A stretch of 64,000 nt of DNA from Anaerolineae bacterium (GCA_025060615.1 JANXBS010000009.1:94006-158005); one strand, 5' to 3'. Positions 16,829 to 26,942 are shown, counted from the stretch's first letter. The notes: a model not told the origin generated them from the sequence alone. Numbers and translations: made by a program.

Positions 16829-17965
16829 ATGGTAGTGGAAGGAGCTGAAACTCGCAAAACGGCTACCAAAAAGCAGATCAGCCAGAGCTATTGGAGCCTA
16901 GTCTGGTGGAAATTCAAGCGAAACCGACTGGCCATGGTGGGCGGGATCCTGGTGATCCTCTTCTATGTGATTTGCGGTTTATTCGCCGAGTTCTTCTCTC
17001 CTTATCTTCTCCATTATCAATCCAACTATTTAGAGGCCCGTCCCCAGCCCATCGTGTTCAAAGACAAGCAGGGAAACTTCAGCCTGCGGCCGGCCGTGTA
17101 TGGCCTGGAAGCGAAGGTAGATACAAAGCTGCGTAAGCGCTTCTATGAGGTAGACCGCACCAAGATATACCCCCTTTACTTCTTTGTGAAGGGCCAACCC
17201 TATAAGCTGCTGGGGCTCATCCCCATGGACATTCACCTCTTCGGCACCGATCCGGCCGATCCAGAGGCTCACGTGTTCCTCTTTGGGACCGATCGCTTGG
17301 GGCGGGATGTGTTCTCTCGGATCATCTATGGAGGACGTCTTTCCTTGCTCCTAGGGCTGCTGGGGCAAATCCTCACCATTATCCTGGGGACAGTGATGGG
17401 GGTGATTTCGGGTTATTATGGCGGGAAGACGGACATCATCATCCAGCGCATGACGGAGTTTGTGGGCGCTTTCCCGGACATCCCCCTCTTCATGGCGCTG
17501 GCCGCGGCCATCCCGGTGACTTGGTCGCCCATCTGGGTCTACTTCATGCTCACCCTGATCCTGGTCTTCATCCGGTGGGGAGGGCTAGCACGCCAGGTGC
17601 GGGGGATGATCCTCTCCTTACGAGAGCGGGAGTATGTGCTGGCTGCTCAAAGCTTTGGAGCCAGCGATCTCCGCTTAATGTTTCGACATCTGCTCCCCGG
17701 CACCATGAGCCATGTGATCGTGATCGCTACCTTGGCGATCCCGGGCATGATCCTCTCAGAGACCGCGCTGAGCTGGCTGGGGCTGGGGCTGCGACCTCCG
17801 CTGACCAGTTGGGGTGTGCTATTACAAGAGGTTAGCAGCGTGCGGGCTATTCGATTCGCGCCGTGGCTTCTCTTCCCGGTGCCTTTCGTGATCCTCGCCG
17901 TCCTCTCTTTCAACATGCTGGGCGATGGGTTACGAGATGCGCTGGACCCATACGGAGGGCAGTGA
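16829..17965 (+). CDS. Peptide ABC transporter permease, DppC/OppC type
   Basis: The 378-residue permease starts with a cytoplasmic stretch, then FKRNRLAMVGGILVILFYV. A long extracytoplasmic insertion (about residues 60-150) follows, with the DppC hallmark LFGTDRLGRDVFSRIIYGGR near 150, and then five helices. The coupling loop reads REREYVLAAQSFGASDLRLMFRH. The periplasmic insertion is longer than in E. coli DppC (about 300 residues), which is common among Chloroflexota homologues. It overlaps nothing and is separated by 17 bases from the preceding permease. It pairs with that protein as the transmembrane channel. Confidence 0.92.
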   Translation: MVVEGAETRKTATKKQISQSYWSLVWWKFKRNRLAMVGGILVILFYVICGLFAEFFSPYLLHYQSNYLEARPQPIVFKDKQGNFSLRPAVYGLEAKVDTKLRKRFYEVDRTKIYPLYFFVKGQPYKLLGLIPMDIHLFGTDPADPEAHVFLFGTDRLGRDVFSRIIYGGRLSLLLGLLGQILTIILGTVMGVISGYYGGKTDIIIQRMTEFVGAFPDIPLFMALAAAIPVTWSPIWVYFMLTLILVFIRWGGLARQVRGMILSLREREYVLAAQSFGASDLRLMFRHLLPGTMSHVIVIATLAIPGMILSETALSWLGLGLRPPLTSWGVLLQEVSSVRAIRFAPWLLFPVPFVILAVLSFNMLGDGLRDALDPYGGQ

Positions 17966-17977
17966 GGGAAAGCACCC

Positions 17978-19057
17978 ATGAGAGAACCTTTGGTGGAAGT
18001 CAAGGATCTGAAAGTCGAATTCAACGTGCGAGATGGGATCGTCCATGCCGTAGATGGGGTCTCCTTCACTGTCTATCGGGGGCAGACCTTGGGGATCATC
18101 GGCGAAAGCGGCTGTGGCAAGTCGGTGACCGCTAAGGCGATCCTTCATATGGTGCCCAAGCCGGGTAAGATCACTGGAGGCGAGATCCTATACTATCGCC
18201 GATCACGAGACAATCACACCAGCGAAGCCATCGAGCAAGTGAACATCACACGGTTGGACCCCGATGGGCCTGAGATCCGGAAGATCCGTGGCGGCGAGAT
18301 CGCCATGATCTTTCAAGAGCCGATGAGCTCCCTCACCCCGGTATACACCGCCGGCTCTCACATCACCGAGGCGGTCACTCTGCACCGGCTTATGCCGGTC
18401 CGCAAGATCGGCGATCAAATGATCGAGACCATTCAAGCCCACCGCAAGGTCACGAAGCAAGAAGCGCGCGAGATCGCCATCGAGATGCTGCAGCGGGTGG
18501 GCATCCCCAAGCCGCAGCAGCGTGTGGACAGCTATCCCCATCAGTTAAGCGGCGGGCAGCGCCAGCGCGTCATGATTGCGATTGCGCTCTCATGTCATCC
18601 GGCCATGCTCATCGCGGATGAGCCGACGACGGCGCTAGATGTGTCCATCGAGGCGCAGATCCTCGACCTCATGCGTGAGCTGCAGGAGACCACCAATATG
18701 GCCATCATGTTCATCACGCACAACCTGGGCGTTATCGCTGAGATGGCCGACGAGATCTGTGTGATGTACATGGGCAAGGAAGTAGAGCAAGCCAGCACCG
18801 TGGAGATTTTCTACGAGCCCCGGCATCCGTATACCCAGGCTTTGCTCAAGTCCATCCCCCGTGTGGGGAGGAAAAGCCGGGAGCGATTGGCCGCCATCAC
18901 AGGGATGGTGCCAGATCCGTTCCATCTGCCTCCAGGTTGCGTCTTTCATCCTCGCTGTCCAGCATATATGCCAGGTAAGTGCGATCGGCTGGTGCCCTCT
19001 TGGACCCAGGTGGGGGAGAGGCATTGGGTTCGGTGTCTACTGTACGAAGGGGTGTGA
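17978..19057 (+). CDS. Peptide ABC transporter ATP-binding protein, DppD/OppD type
   Basis: The 359-residue ATPase has Walker A GESGCGKSVT (about residue 45), signature LSGGQRQRVMIA, Walker B ADEPTTALD and the switch His in ITHNLG. The C-terminal oligopeptide-transporter extension has Cys residues in PPGCVFHPRCP and CDR. In this family these bind a 4Fe-4S cluster or are structural. About 20 residues more than usual lie between Walker A and the Q loop (YRRSRDNHTSEAIEQVN). It energises transport together with the next gene product. The gene is spaced 12 bases from the permease gene. Confidence 0.93.
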   Translation: MREPLVEVKDLKVEFNVRDGIVHAVDGVSFTVYRGQTLGIIGESGCGKSVTAKAILHMVPKPGKITGGEILYYRRSRDNHTSEAIEQVNITRLDPDGPEIRKIRGGEIAMIFQEPMSSLTPVYTAGSHITEAVTLHRLMPVRKIGDQMIETIQAHRKVTKQEAREIAIEMLQRVGIPKPQQRVDSYPHQLSGGQRQRVMIAIALSCHPAMLIADEPTTALDVSIEAQILDLMRELQETTNMAIMFITHNLGVIAEMADEICVMYMGKEVEQASTVEIFYEPRHPYTQALLKSIPRVGRKSRERLAAITGMVPDPFHLPPGCVFHPRCPAYMPGKCDRLVPSWTQVGERHWVRCLLYEGV

Positions 19058-19063
19058 CTTGGC

Positions 19064-20101
19064 ATGACTGACAAAGCGAAGGGCGAGATCTTGCTCGATG
19101 TGCGAGGGCTCAAGAAGTACTTCCCGATCCAGCGCGGCATCCTACGGCGAACGGTGGGCTATGTGAAAGCCGTGGATGATGTCAGCTTTTTCGTCCGCGA
19201 GGGCGAGACGCTGGGGCTGGTGGGCGAGAGCGGCTGTGGCAAGACCACGGCAGCCCGCACCATCATCCGCCTTTACGAGCCTACCGCAGGAGAGGTCTAT
19301 TTTCGGACGAACAAGCTCTCAGCCAACGGGGAGGCCCAGATGGTTAACCTGATGGAGCTGAACCGGGACCAGATGAAATTGATCCGACAGGAGATCGCCA
19401 TGATTTTCCAGGACCCGGTCGGCTCCTTGAACCCGCGTATGAGCGTGTACGACATCATCGCCGAACCGTTGGAGATTCACGGCAAGGGAAGAGGGCCCGA
19501 AACAGAGGAGCTCATCATCCAGCTCCTCGAGCGGGTGGGCCTCCGCCCGGAACACATGCGCCGTTATCCCCACGAGTTCTCAGGCGGCCAGCGACAGCGC
19601 ATCGGCATCGCTCGTGCTTTGGCCCTACGGCCACGCCTGATCTTTTGCGATGAGCCCGTCTCCGCCCTGGATGTCTCGATTCAGGCGCAGACGCTGAACC
19701 TGTTGCAAGATTTGCAGGAGGAGTTTAACCTGGCCTATGTCTTCGTCGCCCACGACTTGAGCGTCGTCCAACACATCTCTGATCGCGTGGCGGTGATGTA
19801 CGTGGGGAAGGTGGTGGAGATGGCCGACGCTGAGGAGCTCTATCTCTACCCATTGCACCCCTACACCGAAGCGTTGTTGTCGGCCGTACCCAAACCCGAT
19901 CCGCTGTACAAATCTGAGCGCATCTTGATGCAAGGCGACGTGGCTGATCCATCGAATCCGCCAACTGGATGCTATTTCCATCCGCGCTGTCGCTATGCCG
20001 TGGATATCTGCTCAAAGCAGGCGCCAGAATTCCGTGAAGCCCGGCCTGATCACTGGGTAGCCTGTCATCGCGCGGACGAGCTGAAGCTGAGAGGGGTATA
20101 A
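19064..20101 (+). CDS. Peptide ABC transporter ATP-binding protein, DppF/OppF type
   Basis: The 345-residue ATPase has Walker [15 protein letters not shown] (about residue 50), signature [15 protein letters not shown], Walker [11 protein letters not shown] and AHDLSVV. The C-terminal extension ([18 protein letters not shown]) marks it as the OppF partner. [10 protein letters not shown] near the N-terminus is typical. It ends the operon at 20101. Only six bases separate it from the preceding ATPase gene, so translation is probably coupled. Confidence 0.93.
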   Translation: MTDKAKGEILLDVRGLKKYFPIQRGILRRTVGYVKAVDDVSFFVREGETLGLVGESGCGKTTAARTIIRLYEPTAGEVYFRTNKLSANGEAQMVNLMELNRDQMKLIRQEIAMIFQDPVGSLNPRMSVYDIIAEPLEIHGKGRGPETEELIIQLLERVGLRPEHMRRYPHEFSGGQRQRIGIARALALRPRLIFCDEPVSALDVSIQAQTLNLLQDLQEEFNLAYVFVAHDLSVVQHISDRVAVMYVGKVVEMADAEELYLYPLHPYTEALLSAVPKPDPLYKSERILMQGDVADPSNPPTGCYFHPRCRYAVDICSKQAPEFREARPDHWVACHRADELKLRGV

Positions 20102-20142
20102 CCTCCTATTTAACTTTCAGATGAGTTCTAAAGGCAGAGAGA

Positions 20143-20457
20143 ATGCGCTTGTCTCGGGTCTCGGTGGGCATTCTCACCTTTGTGCTATGGCTCGCTACTA
20201 TCGCTATAGGGCTTTGGGAGATCGCGATCGTCCAAGAGCTGTTGATAAGGCTTTACGTTCGTTTCGGGCGCGACTATTGGACTGCTGTTGCCATCCGTAA
20301 CTGGATTGTGTTGCCCCTGAGCGCTGCCTGGTTGGTCTTCGCGATCTTCAGCGGAGAATATCATCGGGAAAAGGTGGGGCAGCGTGCCTCGTGGAGGCTG
20401 TTGGGGTTCACCTTCGCCGCCGAAGCGGCCATCCTGATTCTGGCCCTTCTCTTCTGA
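20143..20457 (+). CDS. Small membrane protein of unknown function
   Basis: The 104-residue protein has three hydrophobic segments (about residues 8-30, 50-68 and 82-103) with short charged loops, for example YVRFGRDYW and EYHREKVGQR. I do not recognise the family. AGAGAGA immediately before the ATG may serve as a ribosome site. It lies 41 bases downstream of the peptide transporter operon on the same strand and could be cotranscribed, but nothing links it functionally to transport. It is convergent with the MgtC-like gene. Confidence 0.6.
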   Translation: MRLSRVSVGILTFVLWLATIAIGLWEIAIVQELLIRLYVRFGRDYWTAVAIRNWIVLPLSAAWLVFAIFSGEYHREKVGQRASWRLLGFTFAAEAAILILALLF

Positions 20458-20495
20458 GATTTCTGACCGCTATCCCTGGTGCTTTCGCAACGGTG

Positions 20496-21737
20496 TCACT
20501 GCACGAAGATAGCGATCGCCACCACGGTTAGCCCTCCCAACAGCGTCAACCCTGGCAGTGCGCGGTGGCCCATGGCTGCATTGCCGATCCTCCAGGCATA
20601 GATCCCCTTGAACATGTTATTAGAGGCAATAGCCCATGCGATCGCCATCGTCCCCAAGCGCACTGGGAGATGGGCTTGCTGGGTCAGGCTCAGGATGAAC
20701 GGGTCAATGTCGGCGATCCCCATGACCCACGCCAAGACATATAATCCCAGATGACCGATGTTCTGAGCGGTTAGCCGAGTGATCACTTGGATCCCTACGA
20801 AGACGGCCGCGAAGATCAGCGCTGGTCCCAACTGCAGCGGATTCCGAAGCGCTGGATATGTATTCTCAATGTCTTTCTGCTGCCACATCCAGATCCCACC
20901 TATCACGGCGGCCAAGATCGCCATGGCCACAAAGGGCTTCATCAACGCTCGGCTCAACGCAGGTGCGAACAGGGAGATCAACACGAGCAGTCGCAGGTAC
21001 ATAACCCCGGTCGCTAAGAGCACTGCGCCTGCCAAAGCCTTGGCTCGGGTAGGCTGATGCCGGCCCTGCCGGGCCAGGGCGACCGTGGTGGCTGTGCTGG
21101 AATAGATGCCCCCCAAGATCGCCGCTACCAGTATCCCCTGCCTGCTACCTCGCCATCGCTGCAGTAGGTAGCTCAGATACGACACGCTGGCGATGGCCAC
21201 CACCACTAGCCATACCCTAAAGGGGTTCAGCTCGAAAACGGTGAACGATCGATTGGGCAGCAGCGGCAAGACGACGGCCGTCACCAGGGCAAACTGCGTG
21301 AACGTGAGGATCTCCTCGTCTGACAAGTGACGGGCTAATTGCTCCATAGGCTGTTTGAGCTGCAGCAGCAATACTGTCGCGATGCCGCTAGCCACCGCTA
21401 ACCAGAGCGCCTCTGCTCGCACGATCGGCCCGAGGGCATATGTCACCAGCGCAGCCACCTCCGTCGTCATCCCCACTCGCCCGCGCTGGATTTTGAAGCG
21501 GTGGGAGACAGCTAGGAGCGCGCCCAATGCCAGAAGCCCCGCCGTGTAAGCCCATGGATCCAGGCTAAGCAGATAGCCGGCGATCCCGATGATGGGGAAC
21601 GTGCGCACACCGCCAAATTGGCGCTGCGCGCCCTCCTCGCGCTCCGCCTGATCGCGCTCACGCTCCGCGCCGATAAGCAGGGCGACGGCCAGCACGATGA
21701 CTAGATGCATAGCCTGGAGAGACATAGGCCTATCCAT
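20496..21737 (-). CDS. MgtC/SapB and DUF4010 family membrane protein
   Basis: The 413-residue protein has about 11-12 hydrophobic segments. The N-terminal MgtC-type motif is LIGAERERDQAEREEGAQRQFGGVRTFPIIG (two halves, residues 21-50). The C-terminal half has the DUF4010 arrangement with LGGIYSSTATTVALAR and AWVMGIADIDPFILSLTQ. MgtC/SapB proteins are linked to Mg2+ homeostasis and ATPase regulation, but DUF4010 fusions are uncharacterised. The ATG at 21737 has GAGGG nine bases upstream and follows the glycosyltransferase stop by 12 bases, so it is in the same minus-strand transcription unit. Confidence 0.82.
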   Translation of the reverse strand: MDRPMSLQAMHLVIVLAVALLIGAERERDQAEREEGAQRQFGGVRTFPIIGIAGYLLSLDPWAYTAGLLALGALLAVSHRFKIQRGRVGMTTEVAALVTYALGPIVRAEALWLAVASGIATVLLLQLKQPMEQLARHLSDEEILTFTQFALVTAVVLPLLPNRSFTVFELNPFRVWLVVVAIASVSYLSYLLQRWRGSRQGILVAAILGGIYSSTATTVALARQGRHQPTRAKALAGAVLLATGVMYLRLLVLISLFAPALSRALMKPFVAMAILAAVIGGIWMWQQKDIENTYPALRNPLQLGPALIFAAVFVGIQVITRLTAQNIGHLGLYVLAWVMGIADIDPFILSLTQQAHLPVRLGTMAIAWAIASNNMFKGIYAWRIGNAAMGHRALPGLTLLGGLTVVAIAIFVQ

Positions 21738-21749
21738 CGTGCGAATCCC

Positions 21750-24179
21750 TCATGAGCCAGGTCGCCGCACGACGATCTCTTGAAGGCGAAGGCGGGTTCC
21801 GATCCTTTCGCCATCATCCTGAACGCTCAGAAAGAGGGGATAGCGCCCAGGAGCAAGGTCAGATGGCAGCGGTATGTCATGATCGCCGCGCACGACCTCC
21901 TCGGCTATCCAAAGGGTGGTAGGGTAAGCCTCGCCGGCCGGATCGGCCTCGACCACCGCTTGGCCCTCGCCCAACTCTAGCCGCACCTTCAACGGTCGGC
22001 CAGGCGCGCGCTCAGCCCGCCAATAGAGTGACACCTGTAGGATATCGCCAGGTGTCAGCGGGGTGGCCGGCGCATGGGCAAACCCTCGCTTGTAGGCGTC
22101 GAAGCCCAAGAGCTGGAGCGGGCCAAATTGCGCCTGAAGCGAATGTTGCATGCCCAGTGTAATTGGCGCAGGAGGGCTCGTCGGCCGTTGGACTCGCACT
22201 CGTCCCAGCACTACATGATCTGTGCGCGTTCCCTCGAATACGACGGGTAACCGCACGCCATCTGCCTGGCGATACACCGCTAGGATCACCCGATACTCGC
22301 CTGGAGGAGTGCCGGCTCGAACTAGAACTCCCATGCTATCCTGCACCACTTGCCCCGGCGTCCACTCAGTGGTCGGGCGCAGGCCCCCTGCCGGTTCGGC
22401 ATCCCGCTGCGCAACCACTTGGTCCCGCCCATTCAATAGTTGAACCGTGATCTTATACCGATCGCTGATAGGATGAATGGCCTCCCATGTCATGCTCAGC
22501 GGCAGTACCTCGCCAGCGGTCACTCTTTCTGCCCCTATGCCCACGCCACGCAGGTGAAGTAAAGGCGGATCTCCAAACATCCAATCGGTGGAGGTGATGT
22601 GCTCACGTGAGAGGCTGAATTCAGGGATCGCATAGACGGCAAAGCGCACGTGTCCTTGCCAGCTTTCCGAAGCTTTGAAGGCGTTCTGGGCCAGCCAGTT
22701 TTCGACCATGCGGTCCGGATCGACCTGTTCCACAGCCCAAAAGAGCGCAAAGATGCGTCCGGGCGTGGCCGTGATTTCCGCGAGCTCCGCCTGAAGGCTT
22801 TGTGGATCAGGTGGGCGTTGACGAGGCAACGGGTAAATCGGGAGCTTGCCTCGGTAATAGTAAGTGAACACTTCCTGTTGGCCAGGCGCCTCGAGCAGGA
22901 TGCGATCGCCCGGCTGTTCAACAGCCTGAATGTAATGAACTATTCCCCGGTAATCGTCGCGCGCATAGGCGGGATCGAAGAAATACGCCTGCAATGTCGC
23001 GCCCGAGGTTACTCCTAACACCATGGCCGCGATGGCATACCAGGCCAACTGCAGCCAGGGCACGCGGATCACAGTCGTGGGACGTCGCGCCCGTCGCTGG
23101 CGCAGGCGGATCGCGGTCATCCTCCCTAGGGCCTCTCCAGTTCCCACCACACCCCGCGCGATCAGCAAGCAGAAACCAGGGCTACCAGCAAGCAGGAATT
23201 TGAGATAAGCTTCATGGACAAGCCCACGCCAGAGCATCAGCGCCACAGGGGCCACCATCGCCACCAGAGGGATTCCCCAGGCGAGCCAATATTCGCGGCG
23301 GCCGCGGGCGGGGCGCACGTGTGGCCACAGCCCCAACAACGCCCACAGGGCGAAGACGATGTTCCAGGCCCAATCGGGCTGCTCATACCCTACTGGCCCT
23401 AATGATAGCGTGACCAGGGCAGCCCCGAACGATTGGGCGAAATCGGGCTGCATCGGCGGCCTGGGCCAAGCAGTTAGTTGCCGCTGCGCGATGGGCAGCC
23501 AGGGCAGAAACAGCAACAGTACTACCAGGTGAAGCCCTCCCCACCACATGGCCCGCTCCAGCACGTGTCCGCGGCGACGGCTGTCCCAGAGCCACAGCAA
23601 ATACAGGACGTTGATAGCAACCACGATAGAGGGAAACACGTAATGCGTGTACAGCCCGCCTGTCAGCGCTACCACCAGTAGCACAGCCACATCTGGAGCG
23701 GGGCGCATATGTCCCTCGCCCTCTTGGAGGATGTGGAGCGTTAAAGCGTACAAGGCTAGTCCGCTCCATAGCCCCAACAGGGCATACATGCGCGCTTCTT
23801 GCGCGTAGTAGATCTGCAACGGGTTGATCGCCGCAACCAAGGCCGCTGCTAGGCCCATCTGCTCACTTTGCAGACGCCGGCCAATCAGATAGATCACATA
23901 AACGAGCCCCACCCCTGCGATCGCTGAGAGGGAACGAAGGGCCACTTCGCTGTGGCCAAAGAGAAGACTCCAAAAGTGCAGTAGCCAGTAGTAGAGCGGG
24001 GGATGAATATCAGCGGCGGCATCCTGCGCAATGCGAGCTAGGCTCCGCGCCGCCATAGCTGCGCTGTTGCCCTCATCGGCCCATAACGATGGCTCGCCCA
24101 GGCGATAAAAACGTAGTCCAGCAGCCAGAGCTAGCACGGCGAAATGAGCAGGGAATCTACCGTAAGATAGAGGACCCAT
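21750..24179 (-). CDS. Glycosyltransferase family 39-like membrane protein
   Basis: The 809-residue protein belongs to the GT-C fold. The first extracytoplasmic loop has WADEGNS (about residue 35, likely catalytic Asp) and the second has DIHPPLYYWLLHFW. About ten more hydrophobic segments run to residue 400. A soluble C-terminal half (about 400 residues) includes two beta-sandwich-like stretches (PPGEYRVILAVYRQADG; APGRYPLFLSVQDDG). These proteins transfer sugars from polyprenyl-phosphate donors to protein or lipid. The ATG at 24179 overlaps the glycosidase stop (ATGA), so the two are translationally coupled. The acceptor is unknown. Confidence 0.8.
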   Translation of the reverse strand: MGPLSYGRFPAHFAVLALAAGLRFYRLGEPSLWADEGNSAAMAARSLARIAQDAAADIHPPLYYWLLHFWSLLFGHSEVALRSLSAIAGVGLVYVIYLIGRRLQSEQMGLAAALVAAINPLQIYYAQEARMYALLGLWSGLALYALTLHILQEGEGHMRPAPDVAVLLVVALTGGLYTHYVFPSIVVAINVLYLLWLWDSRRRGHVLERAMWWGGLHLVVLLLFLPWLPIAQRQLTAWPRPPMQPDFAQSFGAALVTLSLGPVGYEQPDWAWNIVFALWALLGLWPHVRPARGRREYWLAWGIPLVAMVAPVALMLWRGLVHEAYLKFLLAGSPGFCLLIARGVVGTGEALGRMTAIRLRQRRARRPTTVIRVPWLQLAWYAIAAMVLGVTSGATLQAYFFDPAYARDDYRGIVHYIQAVEQPGDRILLEAPGQQEVFTYYYRGKLPIYPLPRQRPPDPQSLQAELAEITATPGRIFALFWAVEQVDPDRMVENWLAQNAFKASESWQGHVRFAVYAIPEFSLSREHITSTDWMFGDPPLLHLRGVGIGAERVTAGEVLPLSMTWEAIHPISDRYKITVQLLNGRDQVVAQRDAEPAGGLRPTTEWTPGQVVQDSMGVLVRAGTPPGEYRVILAVYRQADGVRLPVVFEGTRTDHVVLGRVRVQRPTSPPAPITLGMQHSLQAQFGPLQLLGFDAYKRGFAHAPATPLTPGDILQVSLYWRAERAPGRPLKVRLELGEGQAVVEADPAGEAYPTTLWIAEEVVRGDHDIPLPSDLAPGRYPLFLSVQDDGERIGTRLRLQEIVVRRPGS

Positions 24180-25837
24180 CAACGACCGATCTCCATTAGC
24201 CAGTCTTCTATCCTGCGGTCATCAACGACGCGAACCCCTCCGACGGACAGTGGGCCATCGGCCGGCCATAGTTCCAATTCATGCATGCCGCTCTCCAATC
24301 GGCGCGCTAACCAGATTTGGATGTAGCCATCCTTCACTGCTGAGCCCTCTGCTGAGGCCAGATACGCAGGACCTCCGTCTATGCTCACCATCGCTCCGCT
24401 AAACTCGCGCCCGATGGGCACGAGCAGCATCACCCCGGTGCCCTCGAAGCGAAAACGAAGCCGGGCAGAGGGATCTCGCGTCCAATATATGTGCCCACCT
24501 GTAGGCAAGGGAGAGGCCTCCCAAGCCCCCCTGTAGCTTAATGCCCAGTGAGTAGCCGGGTGCGCGCCGGGGTATAGAGTAGGCTGCAGACGACTTGTAT
24601 AGTTGCGGATCGCTTCGTAGGCCGGCAGAGGGGTAAAGTCAGCGTCGAGCAGCCGAAAAAACGCCTCCGGATGATCAGGCGAGCGCTCCCAATCGTCAGT
24701 AGCGCGCTTGAGAAACCAGACATTCGCCACACCCAGCCAAGGCCACTCCCGCTGAATGCGTTCGTAAGCAAGCACCAGATAACGCGCCTGTTCCTCTTTG
24801 GTGTAGCGGCCATAGATCGGCGGCGCCGGATGGTCCTCTGGGATCGCGTTCCAGTTCATCTCGCTGATCCAGATGGCCTTGTGCGCGTCGCCATTCTTGA
24901 CCATCAGGTCACGCATGAGGAGCGGGCGCGAGAAGTTGACGACACGCGGATGCAAGCGCCGATCGGTCGGCGCTGACCAGAGGCCGTATCCCTGCATGGC
25001 CAATATGTCGAAGTAGGGAGCTGCGCCGGCGTCGTACATCCGCTGTAGGAAGATGAAGTCGTTCATGTCGCGCGGCCCCAGCTCGATCGTGGAGGCCAGC
25101 GCGCCGCTGATGATCACGACCTCGGAATCAACGGCTTTGGCTCGCGTGTAGGCTATCTTAAGCAGCTCCACGTATTCCTCGGGACTCACCGGCCGCTCGC
25201 CCCACTCCGGATAGATGTTCGGCTCATTCCAGATCTGGTAGTAGCGAATGCGGCCTCGATAGCGGCTGACCACGGCGGCTACGAAGTCGCCGAAATCCTC
25301 GTAGTTATCGGGTGGCGCGAAGGTGCCAGCAGTATCCCCTTTGGCCCGGGTCCAGGCCGGCGGGTTGCTCAGCCGCACGATCAGCTCCATCCCACATCGC
25401 TCGGCCAGGTCCACGATCTGGTCATACTTCTCCCAGGCTGAACGATACGGTTGGTGACGGCGGTCCTCGAAGTCTCCCTTGCCGTGGATTTCGATGTCCT
25501 CCCAGGGGAATTCCTGTCGCAGCCAGTGGAAGCCGGCTTCGGCTGCCATCCGCACGGCCTGTTCTCGCTTAGCCGGCTCAACCTCCTGCTCCAGGAATAC
25601 ATTGACGCCAAACGGGTTTACGCCTGCATAGGCGACAGGGATGTCGTCAGCGGTATCCGGGCGCGGACGGAGGAAGTCGCCGGCCAGGTCGGTAAGCGCT
25701 TTCGCCTGCGGAAGTGGCTCCTCCTCGCCGGTGATTGCGAAGAGGCGATCAGGCTGGATCAACCCCAAGGTCACGCCGGTCAGAGCGAGTACACTCACGA
25801 ACAGCCAGAGGCCAACACGCTGCGGCTGTTTGCACAT
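24179..25837 (-). CDS. Secreted glycoside hydrolase, clan A type (GH39/GH5-like)
   Basis: The 552-residue protein has an N-terminal signal or anchor segment (LFVSVLALTGVTLGLI, residues 12-27). A TIM-barrel domain follows, with acid/base Glu in YYQIWNEPNIYPEW (about 205) and candidate nucleophile Glu in WISEMNW (about 326), the two-Glu arrangement of clan GH-A. The C-terminal 120 residues form a beta-rich module. Substrate is not predictable; homologues are usually annotated as beta-xylosidase or cellulase-like. A TATAAT box ends only six bases before the ATG, so the message may be leaderless. It is coupled to the downstream glycosyltransferase. Confidence 0.8.
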   Translation of the reverse strand: MCKQPQRVGLWLFVSVLALTGVTLGLIQPDRLFAITGEEEPLPQAKALTDLAGDFLRPRPDTADDIPVAYAGVNPFGVNVFLEQEVEPAKREQAVRMAAEAGFHWLRQEFPWEDIEIHGKGDFEDRRHQPYRSAWEKYDQIVDLAERCGMELIVRLSNPPAWTRAKGDTAGTFAPPDNYEDFGDFVAAVVSRYRGRIRYYQIWNEPNIYPEWGERPVSPEEYVELLKIAYTRAKAVDSEVVIISGALASTIELGPRDMNDFIFLQRMYDAGAAPYFDILAMQGYGLWSAPTDRRLHPRVVNFSRPLLMRDLMVKNGDAHKAIWISEMNWNAIPEDHPAPPIYGRYTKEEQARYLVLAYERIQREWPWLGVANVWFLKRATDDWERSPDHPEAFFRLLDADFTPLPAYEAIRNYTSRLQPTLYPGAHPATHWALSYRGAWEASPLPTGGHIYWTRDPSARLRFRFEGTGVMLLVPIGREFSGAMVSIDGGPAYLASAEGSAVKDGYIQIWLARRLESGMHELELWPADGPLSVGGVRVVDDRRIEDWLMEIGR

Positions 25838-25843
25838 AACCCT

Positions 25844-25849
25844 ATTATA
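25844..25849 (-). promoter_or_regulatory. -10 box giving a probably leaderless transcript
   Basis: A perfect TATAAT on the minus strand ends six bases before the glycosidase ATG at 25837. With a usual 6-8 base distance, transcription would start at the start codon. The -35 match (TTCCCT, 17 bases upstream) is weak. Confidence 0.5.
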
Positions 25850-25883
25850 CTGCAGCCGATAGGGAAAGGGAACCTTAGGGGAT

Positions 25884-26942
25884 TTAAGAGGCCTGCATGA
25901 TCACGTCAGCCGCCCGCCGGAGGCGGTCTCGAACGGCCAAGCCCAAGCCTTGGACGCTGAAGTCACGGGCCAGGATCACATCTACCCCCTGGGCGTCGAG
26001 CGCGCGCAGCGCTCCGAAGAGCCGTCGTGCCACCATGTTTAGATCCTCGGCTGGCCCCACGGTTTCACCGATTACGTCGAGATCGGCGAAGGCTGCAGCG
26101 TCTTCATCGGCTACCAAGATCCCTACCCGCCGATGGGCCGAGAGGTGGGCTTGGGCTTCCTGCCGCATAGCCCTTAGCACCGCGTCAGGCGCCCCTAGAA
26201 AGAGATACAACTTCGCACGCGGCGCGTAGTGACGCGCTAGCAATCCTGGGGAAGGCATCCCCATCTCTGCCGTCGGTGTCGGGGCCTGCTCCAAGATGGC
26301 GACCGACCCGATCTCTTCCTCCAGTGCCTCGCGCGGCACTCCGCCCGGCCGCAGAATGGTAGGGATCGCCTGGGTCAAGTCCAGCACGGTGGATTCCACG
26401 CCGATGGGAGTTGGGCCGGCATCCAGGATCAACTCCACGCGGCCGCCCAGATCATCTAGGACGTGCTGGGCTGTCGTCGGGCTGGTGCGGCCAAAGCGAT
26501 TGGCGCTGGGAGCGGCGATGGGGGTTCGGCTGGCCTGGATGAGCGCGAGAGCAACGGGATGACTGGGGCAACGCACGGCGACGGTGTCGCGGCCGGCCGT
26601 GACGAGGGTTGGCACGAGGTCAGCGCGGGGCAATACCAACGTCAATGGGCCAGGCCAGAAGCGCTTGGCTAGACGCCGAGCCATATCGGGCACTTCGCTC
26701 ACCACTCGCGAGAGGTCCTCAAGGTCGGCGATGTGCACGATCAGTGGATCGTAGGCCGGCCGCCCTTTGGCCGCAAAGATACGTGCCACTGCGGCCTCAT
26801 TGAGGGCATCGGCCCCTAGGCCGTATACGGTCTCGGTGGGGAACGCTACCAGTCTACCTGCGCGGATGATGGCTGCAGCCCGCGCCAGGATTTCAGGGTC
26901 TGGGTCAGAAAGTCGGACAAAAACTACTTCCGTTTGCTTCAC
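25884..26942 (-). CDS. L-threonylcarbamoyladenylate synthase (Sua5/YrdC/YwlC)
   Basis: The 352-residue protein has an N-terminal YrdC domain with RLVAFPTETVYGLGADA (about residue 30), KGRPAYDPLIVHI and APSANRFGRTSPTTAQHV. A linker and a C-terminal Sua5 domain (HYAPRAKLYLF onward) follow. It makes threonylcarbamoyl-AMP from threonine, bicarbonate and ATP for t6A37 modification of ANN-decoding tRNAs. Length matches the two-domain Sua5 form and not the short TsaC form. The start is GTG at 26942 with only a poor ribosome site. It is a monocistronic-looking housekeeping gene. Confidence 0.92.
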   Translation of the reverse strand: MKQTEVVFVRLSDPDPEILARAAAIIRAGRLVAFPTETVYGLGADALNEAAVARIFAAKGRPAYDPLIVHIADLEDLSRVVSEVPDMARRLAKRFWPGPLTLVLPRADLVPTLVTAGRDTVAVRCPSHPVALALIQASRTPIAAPSANRFGRTSPTTAQHVLDDLGGRVELILDAGPTPIGVESTVLDLTQAIPTILRPGGVPREALEEEIGSVAILEQAPTPTAEMGMPSPGLLARHYAPRAKLYLFLGAPDAVLRAMRQEAQAHLSAHRRVGILVADEDAAAFADLDVIGETVGPAEDLNMVARRLFGALRALDAQGVDVILARDFSVQGLGLAVRDRLRRAADVIMQAS

